The translations under genes and the position numbers were made by a program. Positions 53,223 to 64,000 of a DNA stretch of 64,000 nucleotides are shown here, piece after piece. The notes beneath the pieces are model-generated. The model was given only the letters and a program-made list of their open reading frames with translations, had not been told where the DNA came from and searched no databases. This stretch comes from Diaporthe sp. PMI_573. Taxonomy: Eukaryota > Ascomycota > Sordariomycetes > Diaporthales > Diaporthaceae. The stretch is from the NCBI GenBank assembly GCA_021399435.1, contig JAJTUP010000002.1, positions 1,550,001-1,614,000 on the forward strand, in the 5' to 3' direction. The number at the start of each line of letters is the position of its first letter. Within the stretch, counting starts at the first letter, position 1.

Positions 53223-54606
53223 CTTGATATGGCTTGGTCTTGGGTGGGAAGATGGTGTGAAGAAGCGAGTGGTCAGTCTGGGGAAATGATTGACGAGTCT
53301 GCCTGGATACTTTATATGAACGAAAGAGTATGGACAGCTGTGACAAGGGACCCTAAGACAGTATGAAGTCATGACCGCAAACAAGACATTCAACCGGGAG
53401 GATGATCGTCCTTTTTGTTTTCTGTTTCGATTCAATGTTTCCCCTGGCTTCTACATACTACGCAGTCTAACCACGGCAAAGTGACAAGCAGACGTGCGCG
53501 ATTCCGTCAGGGGTCAGGCATCCATCCCGGGCGCGAAAAGCGGGCTCCAATGTTGCCAAGTGCCACTAAAAGCGGCCTCTACCAATCTTTGCCCGGGGTG
53601 GACATCCCAGAATGGCCTTACAACGGGATCGGCACTCGTCAAAGTGTCGGGCCATCGCCCCTTCTGCCCCTTCAATATGGGGGCGGCACTCCTTTGGGAG
53701 AGAAGCATTGCCTGCTTGGGAAGTAGGCCAGAAGGACATGGTCCTTCGCCTGCAACGCTTGTAGGGAGGGAGGCATCGTTGACGATTCAGAAAAGGGAAA
53801 TCGGTCCCAACGGTGCAACCCTACCGGCCGCAGGGTTTCAAGAGCCTCGTATGGAGTATAATTTCAGGGGGGGCTTCCATTGGACCCGCAGCCCAGGTGC
53901 GTAGTTACTAGTGTACATAACTCGACGCTGCAGTACCACCAGCCTGCCGCTGGGTTCCTGGGAGGGATTGACGGGCACGGTGCGAAAATGTACGGGGAGC
54001 TGGGAGGGCCAGGCCTGGAGAATACGAGCTGTTCACGCGCGCATAGACGTCGAGGTTTGGTGACCGAACCTTGGGATCCGAGTGCCGACATCAGCGCTTT
54101 GTTGCGCAGGAATTATCAGAGGAAGATACGGCAAGGAAAGATCGCATTGAGCCCCCCTGAGGAGCCCGAAATACGCTCGTGGCGGTGCTGCAATGCAGAT
54201 CCAAAGCCCTCGGAGAGAAAGAGAGCCAGGAAACATCCTTGGAAGTCAAGTACGGCGGAGGTTCTGCCCCATAAGCTATGCTCAACTAGACTTGACCAGG
54301 CCAAGGGTTCGACTCCAATTAACCACTGCTCCAAGTGCAGACAGACTCTCCAATCCTCAACCTCGTCCCGACCACATCTGAACGGGCTTATCTCCCCTTC
54401 CTTATCTCTGTGGCTTGCTGCTTCACCATCCCAGAGTTGCCGGTGATGTCACTCCTTGAATGCGCAGGACTGTTGCTGATAAGCTCTAGTAGGAGAGCGT
54501 ATCCTGCCAAGTGAATGAGTGGTGATAAGAGGGTTCGTCCGACGTGGTAGGTCGTGATCTCTTGACAGCTCATCAAGTGATGTGCTGAAGTTCATGTATT
54601 CTGCAT
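53223..54606. other. divergent intergenic region, no gene seen
   Basis: 1.4 kb between the secreted-protein and CLC starts. Frames at 53494-53904 and 53880-54446 have no domain. Confidence 0.45.
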
Positions 54607-57047
54607 ATGACTTCACGAAAAAAAATAAGCTCTTCCCTGAATGTCAAGATGAACGACGACCGCCAGAAACGGCACGCCCCCACGGAGACTTCGGCATTGC
54701 TTGGTGACAGTTCAGGATCATGCTCAGGAGGAGACGTGGAATCCCAGCTCCCCAGCACCCTCTCCAAGGACGAACAGGCCCTGCATCTCTCTTCCAAGGC
54801 CATCGGGGAGCGCCTGCCGTACAATGATTACACCACCATCGACTGGCTTCACGATCTCGTCAAGGACAGCGCCCGGCACCAGGCGCTGCACAGACCAGGC
54901 CTCGGGGTGCACAGGCTGAAGCTGTGGTGGGATGCGGCCCAGGGATGGGTTGCCGCTTTCATCATTGGCGTCTTGACCGCCGGTGTGGCGTTCCTGGTGG
55001 ACATCAGCGTAGCGAGTGTCGCGGACTGGAAGGAAGGGAGGTGTACCGGCCGTGGCGGTTGGTGGCTGAATCGTGAGCGGTGTGGTGACGGCGCGTGGAC
55101 GCCGTGGACGCCTTCCTGGGGAGGCGCATACGGGATATATGTCTGCTTCGCTCTTGTATATGGGCTGATCGCTGGTGGTGTAACGATGCTCACCAAGGCC
55201 ACGCTGCCAGCCGCAGAGGGTGTCGACGATGATGCTGATGAGACGCCGGGAGTCCCGTCCCCGAGCAAGGTCCACTTCACCGAGACCGCGACTGGCAAGA
55301 CCATGTACATGGCTGCTGGAAGCGGCATTCCAGAGATCAAGACGATCTTGTCAGGCTTTGTTATTCCTCACTTCCTCGACTTCAAAGTGCTGGCCGTCAA
55401 GGCCCTGGGTGCTATTTTCGCCGTGGGAACGGGCATGAACTTGGGAAAGGAGGGGCCGTTTGTCCACATATCCACCTGTGTCGGATATCTGGTCGCCAGG
55501 TGGTTTCCCAAGTACGATGGAAACGGTAGGAAGATGAGAGAGATGCTCAGTGTTGCATGTTCTGCTGGTCTGTCTGTGGCATTTGGTGCACCGATTGGTG
55601 GTGTACTCTTCAGTTACGAGGTAAGTTGCCAGTATGTTCGGCGCCGCACAAGCATCATCGTCTCGTTTGAGCCGCACCATGGTGGTGGCTTACTTTTCCT
55701 TTGCAGGAGATCAGCACATATTTCCCCCGTCCCGTGCTTTGGAAAGCCTTCCTCTGCTCGCTGGTCGCAGCGGCCACCCTGAAGGAGCTCAACCCGACGG
55801 GCACAGGCAAACTCGTTCTCTTCGAGACAAATTACGGTGTCAATTATGACGCCGTCCACTATCTCGTCTTCGTCCTACTCGGAATATGTGGTGGCATCTT
55901 TGGAGGTGTCTTCTGCCAGGCAAACTTTCACTGGTCCAAGTTTTTCAGAAAATATCCGCTCATCAAAGATCATCCAGTGTTTGAGGTGCTTCTTGTTGTC
56001 CTGTTGACGTCTGTGCTGCAGTATCCAAATAGACTGATCAGGTCGACGGGTGATGTAGTCATGGCCAAGTTGTTGGTTGACTGCAACGAGCCGGAAGATG
56101 TGGACATGTCGTATGTTTGCAAAATGGAGGCCCTGCAGGACAAATATGGGTACTACGCGTGGCTGGCAACTGGTGCGCTGGTCAAGCTGCTGCTCACGAT
56201 CATCACCTTTGGCTGCAAAGTTCCCTCTGGAATCATCATACCTGCACTCGATGCTGGTGCATTATTCGGGCGGATGGTGGGCCAAGCGCCCTTTCTTTTT
56301 CACTCCATTTCTCCAGGCATTTTTGCAATGGTGGGCGCAGCAGCATTTCTTGCCGGTGTATCTCGGATGACAGTCAGTCTCGCGGTCATCATGTTCGAGC
56401 TTACGGGTGAAGTCAACTTCATTCCTCCTTTTATGGTTGCTATTCTTACCAGCAAGTGGGTTGCCGATTCAATAAGCGGGGACAGTGTGTATGATCTGAG
56501 CCAGCACTTGTTGGGGCATCCATTCTTGGATGCTGAGCATTCATTGGCAAAGGTGCGGGAGGCAGGAGGCGGAATGGTGGAGGACTTGATACCGCCAAAG
56601 AACACGATGGAGGAGATCACAGTCCACTTAGGGCCGGACGGTATCATAAGCAGGCAAGTTCTGCACAGGAAACTGGTACAGTTGAAGGCGAGGGGGCTGA
56701 TGGATGCTGGATTGGTGTTGGTAAACGCCCAAGGCATTTGTCATGGTTATTTGCCCGAGGCAGAACTCGAATATGCTCTAACGCTCAAGGAGCACGCGGA
56801 AGAAGCCAATGAAGACGGCATTGGGCATGGTGATCAGGTTGACCTGATTAGAGGGCCAATCTCGGACTTCGTCAATCGCACCCCATTGACTATCCCGTCT
56901 ACGGCCCCGGTCGAGTATGCTGTCGAGATGTTTGGCAAGCTGGGGTTGCGGTATCTAGTCATCGTCGAGGAGGATACCGCTAGGGTGCTTGGTTTGGTCA
57001 TCAAGAAGCGCTTGGTCAAGTATGTGGACGGACTGAAAAGCACATAG
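54607..57047 (+). CDS. CLC-family chloride channel/transporter with CBS domains
   Basis: Exons 54607-55620 and 55707-57047 with an 86-nt intron (GTAAGT..TGCAG) give 784 residues; a second ATG at 54649 would remove 14. CLC proteins carry chloride, often exchanged for protons, across vacuolar, Golgi or plasma membranes. Selectivity motifs are GSGIPE (about residue 240), GKEGPFVH with the gating Glu, and GIIIPALDAGALFGR. The EE pair after GGVLFSY, split exactly by the intron, includes the position of the proton glutamate of exchangers, so Cl-/H+ exchange is likely. Ten or more hydrophobic segments are followed by two cytosolic CBS domains (about residues 600-784), ending DTARVLGLVIKKRLVKYV. The N-terminus is a Ser-rich cytosolic tail. 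Convergent with NDUFB7, stops 232 bp apart. Confidence 0.95.
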
Positions 57048-57278
57048 TGGGGTGGACAGTTTGGTGGAATGCACTGGGCTTCCTCTTCTCCTTGTACGGG
57101 AGATTGTGATGTCTTTCTGTCGGCCGGCACATGGGCTCATAGTGACATTGTCCGCACCCAACCGTTTCGGTCTCACAGCTCTCGGATGGGTTTCGTGTGA
57201 TCAAGTCGTCTATTGCGTCTTCGAATGCCTTTCTAGGCCTAAAACATGCGCACAGCTCGCCTGCGTCTGGGTTCCCTT

Positions 57279-57721
57279 CTAGTTGCTCCTCGCACCATCC
57301 TTGGCCGCTCTGAGCTCGTCCATCTTGGCCACGCGCTTCTTGAACTCGACATACTGACATTTCTCGTAGCTGTGCCTCTCTTGCTGAACTTGTATGTCAG
57401 CGTCTGTCCGTCGATCCTTGGGCAAGGTCCCGGCCTGGTTGCCATTGATCCGTGTGCACCGGGAGCGACGACTGCACGGCAGTCGAGGGTAGACCTACCT
57501 CACACTTCCAGGGCAGGTAGAATGTCTCGAACCGGCATCGATTGAGGGGAATCAGGAGGTTCGCGCAGCTGTCTCGGTATGCCAGCGGGAGTTTCGCATC
57601 GCGCATTTCCTCGCGGGTCGCCTCTGGTCGCAGTTGCATGTTAGCACGGATTCTCTCGGTAGGGCTGGAACGTCGTGGGAGCCTTACGCCGCGGCATTTC
57701 AGTCGCTTCGTCGTGTGCCAT
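57279..57721 (-). CDS. mitochondrial complex I subunit NDUFB7 (B18)
   Basis: Exons 57721-57688, 57623-57499 and 57383-57279 with introns of 64 and 115 nt give 87 residues. The subunit is an accessory part of NADH:ubiquinone oxidoreductase on the intermembrane-space side. The CHCH fold shows as twin CX9C motifs: DSCANLLIPLNRC and WKC..YEKC, with LPLAYRDSC, RFETFYLPWKCE and KKRVAKMDELR all family-typical. No cleavable leader is needed for this class. The gene is short and split, so single-frame prediction misses it; splice phases and CTAAC/CTGAC branch sites support the model. Confidence 0.92.
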
Positions 57722-57948
57722 TTTGGGCAGTGCAATCGTGGGTCGACTCGAGCCTTCAACTGCCCGAACTTGGTCTGTTCCCGGAGTCGGTCGGCCGGTT
57801 TGTCGATGACCTTGATCGAGCTCCCAATTGGCGTCGGTTTGGGTGGTCCGTGCGTGAGTTAAGCCGCGAGACCCCCACCCACTCCACCACACAAGCTCGT
57901 CTTGTTTTGTGATTGTGATCAAACTAAAATTGCAGAATTCTCATCCAA

Positions 57949-58048
57949 GGACCGTTGGCCCAATGGCAAGGCGTCTGACTACGACTTGTGATCATATCAT
58001 GAGAAATTTGGAATCAGGAGATTGCAGGTTCGATCCCTGCACGGTTCA
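57949..58048 (+). tRNA. tRNA-Arg (anticodon ACG) with 28-nt intron
   Basis: The acceptor stem GGACCGT pairs with ACGGTTC (one G-U), with discriminator A at 58048. The D arm is GCC..TGG..GGC, the anticodon stem TCTGA pairs with TCAGG, and the T arm is GCAGG-TTCGATC-CCTGC. Loop C-T-ACG-A places the anticodon at 57981-57983. The intron occupies 57985-58012, between positions 37 and 38, the standard place. Mature length is 72 nt before CCA addition. It lies 227 bp upstream of the NDUFB7 start, on the opposite strand. Confidence 0.93.
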
Positions 58049-59996
58049 TAGTATTCTATGACAGCACACTCGTGTGCTCGAGAATATTTTTATTGATTTT
58101 TTCCCTAACATTCGTGGAGCCGGGCCGTAGCTTTTGAACATCGAGCTTCATGGCTCAACATAAGACCATGATCATCTATCGACTGCCTCTTTCCATCGAG
58201 TTGAACGCTCATGTTCTTGTTATGATAGATTATTCTGGGTTATGAAGTTTGAAGCTCAGGGGCAATGGAAAGGTTGATTTGACATGATGGTACTGCCTGT
58301 CCCCTTCCTCTTGAGGCATCGGTTTTCCTGGAAGTTGAACAAAGTCAGTACATGCCTGAAATTTTGGTAGGGAGTGTGCCGGGCGGTAAATCATGTTTCG
58401 GTGAATACGTCCCAAGACAACCCTCGGTGGCGCAAAATCAAACCGCATGAGAATATCACGGAAGGTCTCACCACTCCGTATTTGTTCTGACCTAAGCATA
58501 TCGCTGTGCCTGACGTATTTCTATCCAGTTGGAGAGATTGTTGCCTACCTAGGCAACGCCAGACTTCTGCCTCCAAGTTAGACGTTTTGTCCAATCTGAT
58601 ATGATGAACGAATTGAGTACCTGCGACGCCCAGATGCTCAAGCACGCGTATAATAAAGTGCGAGTATAAGTCAACAGACTGTAATGGGACAAACTAACCA
58701 CTCGCTATTTAGACGGATCTAGGCCACCTACTGGAACCTGGTGTGCAATATCATAGACATATCAATCGACAAGTATGTAGAAAGCCAGATAAGCCAAGTT
58801 GCATTCACTGAGGTACAGCCTGGTTCAACACAACGCTGCCTCTCTACAATAGTACAGGAGCTCAAGAAAATATCGAGTGCCCGATATATATGCGCTCTCA
58901 CTGCGCAAGGTATGTCATCAGCTTTGATTAGTTTTTTTTGATCACCTGGACTGCTGCTTTTACGCCCTCCAGAGTCTTGCGCTACGGGCTGTGTTCGGTA
59001 GAGATGAATAGTTCTCTTTACAACGCAACCTCTTACATTAGCTTCTACCAAATTGACTTGGTTCCATCCACGTGTGTCAACGAAGCAGGTGCGTCTGAAT
59101 CTGCCTGCCGTTGGATGAACAAAAATCGTGTGGCGAGGCTCCGCCAGTATCAGCTATCGCCTGCTCTAATTTAGAAAATGACAACGTATGCAGAAAACGA
59201 CCTTTTCGCCCACGAGAAATGCTGCGTTGATTCAATTCACGAGATACAGAGTAAGTTGTCAGCCGGAATTGCCTTTGCCACTTTGCACGTCGACGGTGGG
59301 GAGCGTTCTTGTTTTGGGTTTGTCGCGTGCAGGACCACATCCGATGAGCTTGCTGGACTTCCGGGTACTCATCCGAATGTTTCCCAGTGGGGCTTTGCGC
59401 TGCACGAGCGCTTTTTGTTTGCGAATACTGCTTCGGTTTCCACACGCGTTACTGTTGTTCGAGTGACAGGCTCTTCGTCTCAGCCGACATTCGATTTACC
59501 TGTCAACGTCAGTCTGTCTTGTCTTTGTCTTTGGCTCGACGCTTGCAGTGGCTGACTTGGTGTGGTAACGCGTGCGGCAAGTCGAGGACCCAGAAATCCG
59601 GGGGCTTCTGCGGGGCATTCGGACCTTCAGAGCTACACGGCGGTTGGGCGGCTGCTGCTAGCACCCCTATCTACAGGGCTTCGCTAACTCATCCGGACAA
59701 GAGGACTTAGCCGATGTCAACCCCAGATTCTACAGCAAATAGCAAGTTGCTGATTTGCTAGAGCCTGTTCCCGCTTGGTCAGGAGTCGTATGTTATGAGT
59801 GGGAGACCAGGGGCGGAACTTACACCGTAACCATCGATCCTACTTATATCTCACATGAAGAAGTCGGCAGTTTTGAAATACTTCCTCACTCTCATCCGTG
59901 TTCAACGCAGTCGAACTTCTCTCAAGGAAAGCTATCACTGGCCCACGCTTTCGCCCCAGTCCCTCACCGAGATCCTTTTCTAGGCAGACAATCACC
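58049..59996. other. gene-poor interval
   Basis: 1.95 kb. The T-rich stretch after 58080 may end tRNA transcription. A 125-codon ATG frame at 59178-59555 (plus) has no domain or leader and is not called. The last 100 bp form the leader of the dioxygenase gene; that frame is open further upstream but without an ATG. Confidence 0.45.
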
Positions 59997-60990
59997 ATGG
60001 CCACCAACGGCAAGCCACAATATGACCCCAACTTCACAGACAGCGTCGTTGCGGCAACCGGCCCCAAGGCCAGCCCGCGTATGAGGCAGGTCATGTCCTC
60101 CCTCATCAGGCATGTGCACGACTTTGCCCGTGAGAACGACATCACCGTGTCCGAGTGGATGCAAGGCGTCGAGCTACTCAACCGGTCGGGACAGATGTCC
60201 AACGATCGGCGGAACGAGACCCAGCTGCTCTGCGACGTCATCGGGTTGGAGAGCTTGGTGGACGAGATTACCAACAAGTTGCTGGTGGGTGCCGACTACG
60301 AGAGCACCAAGACCGCAATCCTGGGGCCCTTCTTCAGGAAGGACACGCCGCCGACCGAGAACGACGCCAGCATCATCAAGACCATGCCCTCGGATGGCGA
60401 GATTGTTTACATGCACGGCATTGTCTCGGACGCGGCAACGGGCAAGCCGCTCGAGGGTGTCACAGTGGATATCTGGCAGTGCAGCACCAACGGGCTGTAT
60501 GAGCAGCAGGACCCGGACCAGGCCGAGTTCAACCTGCGAGGGAAGTTGACCACGGACAAGAACGGCTACTACGGGCTCTACTGCATCCGACCAGTACCAT
60601 ACCCGGTTCCATATGACGGTGAGTGCACCGGCCGGCCCGGAAGAGAGCTCAGCATGACTGACACATTGCAGGCCCGGCAGGAGAGCTATTGCAGCTCCTG
60701 GATCGCCACCCGTACCGCCCCGCGCATATCCACATCATGGTAAGATCTCCTCGGCCCTGAGCACATGCGCATAGCGTGACCAGTTGCTAACCCGCACACA
60801 GGCCGGCAAGGGCGACGTGTACGCACCACTGGTGACACAGATCTTTGACAAGAAGACAAAGTACCTTGACAACGACTCTGTCTTTGCTGTCAAGGACGAT
60901 CTGGTGGTTGATTTCGTCCCAGTGAAGGACCACCCCAAAGCCTCACTGGAGCTGGAATACAACATTCGTTTGGCGGCACAAAAGGCTTGA
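59997..60990 (+). CDS. intradiol ring-cleavage dioxygenase (catechol/hydroxyquinol type)
   Basis: Exons 59997-60618, 60672-60739 and 60802-60990 (introns 53 and 62 nt) give 292 residues. The enzyme opens catechol-like rings between the hydroxyls using non-heme Fe(III). An N-terminal helical dioxygenase domain (about residues 20-100) precedes the beta-sandwich. Iron ligands are all visible: Tyr168 in NGLYEQQ, Tyr202 in [12 protein letters not shown], His226 and His228 in RPAHIH. GPFFR near residue 110 and VTVDIWQC are family blocks. With the N-terminal domain it fits catechol or hydroxyquinol 1,2-dioxygenases; the substrate cannot be fixed by eye. No secretion signal. It lies 551 bp from a dienelactone-hydrolase-family gene on the same strand. 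Confidence 0.93.
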
Positions 60991-61541
60991 TTTCGCGGTC
61001 GACGGCTGAGTTAACATTACTACGTGTTGAAATCGATATTTAGCTACCTGTATCAAATAAAATTGTTCGAGCGTTTCCACAAGAACTTGGCACTTTGAAC
61101 TGCTGTCATCCAACTGCCGACTTTTGCCCAGTTTTGAAACTCGGGCAATACCTTGTCAAAACCTGCTCGTAGCGAGGTACAATGCAGGGCCGTCAGAAGC
61201 ACATTGGCTTTCTCTTCGCGACGTGTAGTGTAGAGTTCCCTGCAACCCGAGTTGCAGCGAGTAGGCTTGGATACGGCGCCCCTCACCTGCACCGGATAAC
61301 TTGCCTCAACAAGATTAGACTAGCAAGGGTGGCATAGCTAATTATACATCGATATCACTGGGCGATGCGATTAACCTAAAGCTCCACCTCAATTGCCTGA
61401 TGTTTTCTTCTTCAACCTTACACATCGCAGCACTCGATTTGGTGATTAAATAGAATCCGAATCCGAAACCTTTTACCATTGACCACCGGAACAGCAATTA
61501 TCCATCTCAAAGTATCCAACGCTCGGACTCGTTGAGCAACC
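60991..61541. other. intergenic, no gene seen
   Basis: 550 bp between two co-oriented aromatic-pathway genes; AT-rich, no coding frame supported. Confidence 0.5.
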
Positions 61542-62972
61542 ATGCCCTTCAACGACATCAGCAAGCCCCCGCCTCCTCTACCGAGTCCGGTGCTCACGGC
61601 AGTTCTGCCTGGCGTGTCGCTGCTTCGGCCACTTAGTCGGAGGGGGACCGGGCCAGGCATGATCATTCTCAATGCAGATTACGGTGACTCGCTGGCCATC
61701 ACGGACGGTGTCCCATCCACGCTCGTAAAGTGGGCAGAAGAAGGGTACACGGTTGTCGAGATAAAGGCAGAGGCCCTGAAGTCTGGTGGCAGCGATCCCG
61801 TCCGTAGTGCCATCGAAGCATTGTACGGGTGTGACGTTTGTGAGCCCAAGGATAAGATCGCCCTGACTGGTGAGTGCTGTCTGCTTCCTAGCATCGGGCA
61901 CTGAAGGAGTCACCGATCTGACAGCCTGGACAGCATATGATTCTGAGTTGTGGAATATCGTCGCCCCGAAGCTGTCAGACCACCCCTCCATTGTCGTGGC
62001 TGCTGTGTACGCAGATGCATCAAAGGAGTCATCGCCAGACTCCATTTCCGGTGTGTCTATGCCAGTGTTGCAGCACCTTGCAGGGAAACCAGCAGGAGCG
62101 CCTACTCAGCCAGACAAGTCACATAAAGTGAAGAAGTACTACTATCCCAACGTCACTTCGTCCAAATTCGCGACGCCTTTCCAGGACAAGTTCCACTACA
62201 ATACCGAGGCGATCTCGCATACTCGAAACCTCACGCTCTTTAAGAAGGAAATGGACGGCCCGCACTTCGACTTAGAGACGATATGGGAAGAGCATACATA
62301 CTATGAGTTTGCTGATCGATCAGTCGAGCACACAATGAGCACAATGGTGCAGGAGCCCTATGTTAATCACGTTCCGACGGTCAGTCTATTAATCACCAGC
62401 TTGTGTTACCATGGTAGTCTTGTGAGGCTGACCCGAGCGCAGATGACTGGCGGCATTGGTCGTACAAAGCTCTCTCACTTTTACGAGCACAACTTCATCT
62501 TCAACAATTCTGCTGACTCCGAGCTCGAGCTTACCAGCCGAACTGTCGGCATCGACCGTGTCATCGACGAGTTCATATTCAAATTTACTCACGACCAAAT
62601 GATTGACTGGATGTAAGAACACCACTTTCCTCCCACCTGAGAAGACAGAGGCTGACACTACAAAGTTTACCGGGCGTTCCGCCCACCAATAAGAGGGTTG
62701 AAGTCCCTTTCACGGCCGTGGTAAATGTCCGTGGCGATAGATTGTATCATGAGCACATTGCGTGGGACCAGGGCAGCGTGTTGAGGCAGCTTGGTTTGCT
62801 CCCCGAGTACCTCCCCTTCCCGTATCCGCTGCCTGAGGGGAGCGAATCAGGGACTGGGCGTCAGGTGGAATACCGTGTGCCAGTTGCAGGTATAGAGATA
62901 GCAAACAAGATGCGAGACAGAAACGGTGGGCCCTCGAATGAGATGTTCGATTTCAAAGTTCGAGAGGTCTGA
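61542..62972 (+). CDS. dienelactone-hydrolase family protein with SnoaL-like C-terminus
   Basis: Four exons, 61542-61869, 61925-62379, 62443-62612 and 62666-62972, keep phase and encode 419 residues. Introns are 55, 63 and 53 nt; the second has a GTCAGT donor and the third a GCTGAC branch site. The N-terminal half follows a dienelactone-hydrolase (carboxymethylenebutenolidase-like) layout, GPGMIILNADYG then helices. The C-terminal half, with FYEHNFIFNNSADSELELTS, VIDEFIFKFTHDQMIDW and FTAVVNVRGDRLYHEHI, is a SnoaL/NTF2-like fold found in fungal members. The classic nucleophile motif GxCxGG is not obvious, so catalysis in the first half is uncertain. Its position next to the intradiol dioxygenase suits the step after ring cleavage. 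Confidence 0.83.
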
Positions 62973-63417
62973 GATACAGGTCATAGAATGTATGACCATG
63001 CAACAGACAATACAATTTTGGCTGATTGTCCCGAGTGTTTCACTTTTCCTTTTGGAAGGAACTCTTTTAAGCTGAATACACCAGGTGGTTGGATTTTCTC
63101 TGGTGGTGGAAGTCCACTGCTGCGGAATTCCTTTGGCGGAGTTCCGCCCATTGTGCTCCAGGGCTTACGAGCGAAGCCTGGCACGTCTATAAGTACCTAA
63201 GAACTTCGTTCTGCTTTCTCCCAGAGATTTGCCGTTTTCTGGTACAGACTGGACTTCTAGACGACACATTTGATCGCTCTGAATAGGTCCAACCTCACTT
63301 TCAACCAGACGAGTTCCTGTGCATTAGTTACCAAAGCTCCACCAACCTAAGCCTGAGGTTCACTACTTAGAAGCTCAACATCCGTCATCAGCGACTAAAC
63401 ATCATCGCTCTTCAACA
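62973..63417. other. intergenic, no gene seen
   Basis: 445 bp between co-oriented genes; 3' untranslated region, promoter and leader expected. Confidence 0.5.
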
Positions 63418-64000
63418 ATGACTACAATCCAAAAAGTCGCTGTGTTTGGGGTAGGTTGTGCCTGTCTCAACTATGTCCAAAGTGCGTAGCTGACATGACT
63501 TCAAGGCTTCGGGCAACTTCGGTGCCCCGGTTACCGCAGCCCTCGTCAAAGCCGGCTTCAAGCTGACTATAATATCCCGGGCCGAGTCAGCAGCAACCTT
63601 TCCATCTGGCATACCTGTTATCAAGGTAGCATACACACCAGAGAACTTAGTCAAGGCCCTCTTCGAGCAGGATGCCGCCGTCTGCGTCGTCGGACCTGCG
63701 GGCGTTCACCATCAGATGGCCATGATCGATGCGGCGGAGGCAGCAGGCGTCAAGCGCTTCATCGTGGATGATTTCGGGTGGGGACCGAATGTTCGCGGGC
63801 TACCTGAGTTCCACGATGTTCACACGAAGCGGAAGGCACAGTGGGATCATGCAATGGCGAGAGCCAACACCAACCCTAATTTTACATGGACTGGAATAAG
63901 CACAGGGAATCCTGTCGACTGGGTAAGCAATGGTTTTGCACCTGGCTATGCGCAAACAAGGGAGCTTGTGCAATTCTGACGGGCGAATAGGCGATCAAGA
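63418..64000 (+). CDS. NmrA-like/isoflavone-reductase-like oxidoreductase (cut by window end)
   Basis: Exons 63418-63450, 63506-63922 and from 63991 onward; the gene continues past 64000. A 55-nt intron splits the nucleotide-binding loop VAVFG|ASGNFGAPV, the GxxGxxG motif of atypical SDRs. KAGFKLTIISRAE follows beta-2, then VVGPAGVHHQMAMIDAAEAAGVKRFIVDDFGWGPN, the family core, and TWTGISTGNPVDW before the second intron (GTAAGC..AATAG). Such proteins reduce aromatic or quinone-like substrates with NADPH or sense NAD(P). The 3' end, and so the substrate domain, is missing from the window. Confidence 0.85.

Noticed and set aside
59178..59555. 125-codon ATG frame
   Set aside because: No leader or family; surrounded by stop-rich sequence and overlapped by other frames.
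61870..61891. 22-nt GTGAGT..TAG segment as an intron in the DLH-like gene
   Set aside because: Too short to splice; the 55-nt intron 61870-61924 ending CTGACAG keeps phase and gives the family-consistent junction.

Overview
The window looks like nuclear chromosomal DNA of a filamentous ascomycete (Pezizomycotina, most likely a Sordariomycete). The evidence is compact intergenic spacing broken by gene-poor stretches, short GT-AG introns (about 54-115 nt) with CTNAC-like branch sites, and lineage-typical families: a CFEM/Pth11-like receptor, an HsbA-type GPI protein, a CFEM GPI protein, a DUF3455 secreted protein and a TEY-type cell-wall-integrity MAP kinase. No ribosomal RNA, CRISPR array, intact transposon or insertion sequence is visible. 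All calls come from reading translations, splice signals and motifs; no database search was run.

0-10 kb: a GH128-type glucanase without a signal peptide lies between two leaderless thaumatin-like candidate proteins. Next comes an ornithine decarboxylase antizyme that needs a +1 ribosomal frameshift at TCC-TGA. It is convergent with HIS7 (bifunctional histidine biosynthesis enzyme). HIS7 has a TGACTCA Gcn4/CPC1-type site upstream and is divergent from a TFIIIC triple-barrel subunit gene. 10-23 kb: a large orphan multi-exon membrane protein, a Vps62-family protein, an archaemetzincin divergent from a DUG1-like M20 dipeptidase with a possible mitochondrial isoform, and an SDR with an atypical active site. 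23-38 kb: an HsbA-type cell-surface protein, an RWD-RBR E3 ligase with an eroded RING2, a CFEM Pth11-like GPCR, a 5.7 kb gene desert and a secreted DUF3455 protein.

39-54 kb: the Slt2/Mps1-type MAP kinase, a low-molecular-weight tyrosine phosphatase, a CFEM GPI protein, a THEM6-like thioesterase-fold protein, a doubtful Pro-Glu repeat ORF, a 50-residue secreted cysteine-rich peptide split by an intron, a DUF1308 protein and a 164-residue secreted protein. 54-64 kb: a CLC chloride transporter, complex I subunit NDUFB7, an intron-containing tRNA-Arg(ACG), and three co-oriented genes resembling an aromatic-catabolism group: intradiol dioxygenase, dienelactone-hydrolase-family/SnoaL-like protein, and an NmrA-like oxidoreductase cut by the window end.

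The genes are mostly independent. The groupings that may work together are the leaderless glucan-related trio, polyamine control by the antizyme, surface and wall functions (MAPK, HsbA, CFEM proteins, secreted peptides), and the terminal aromatic-degradation group.
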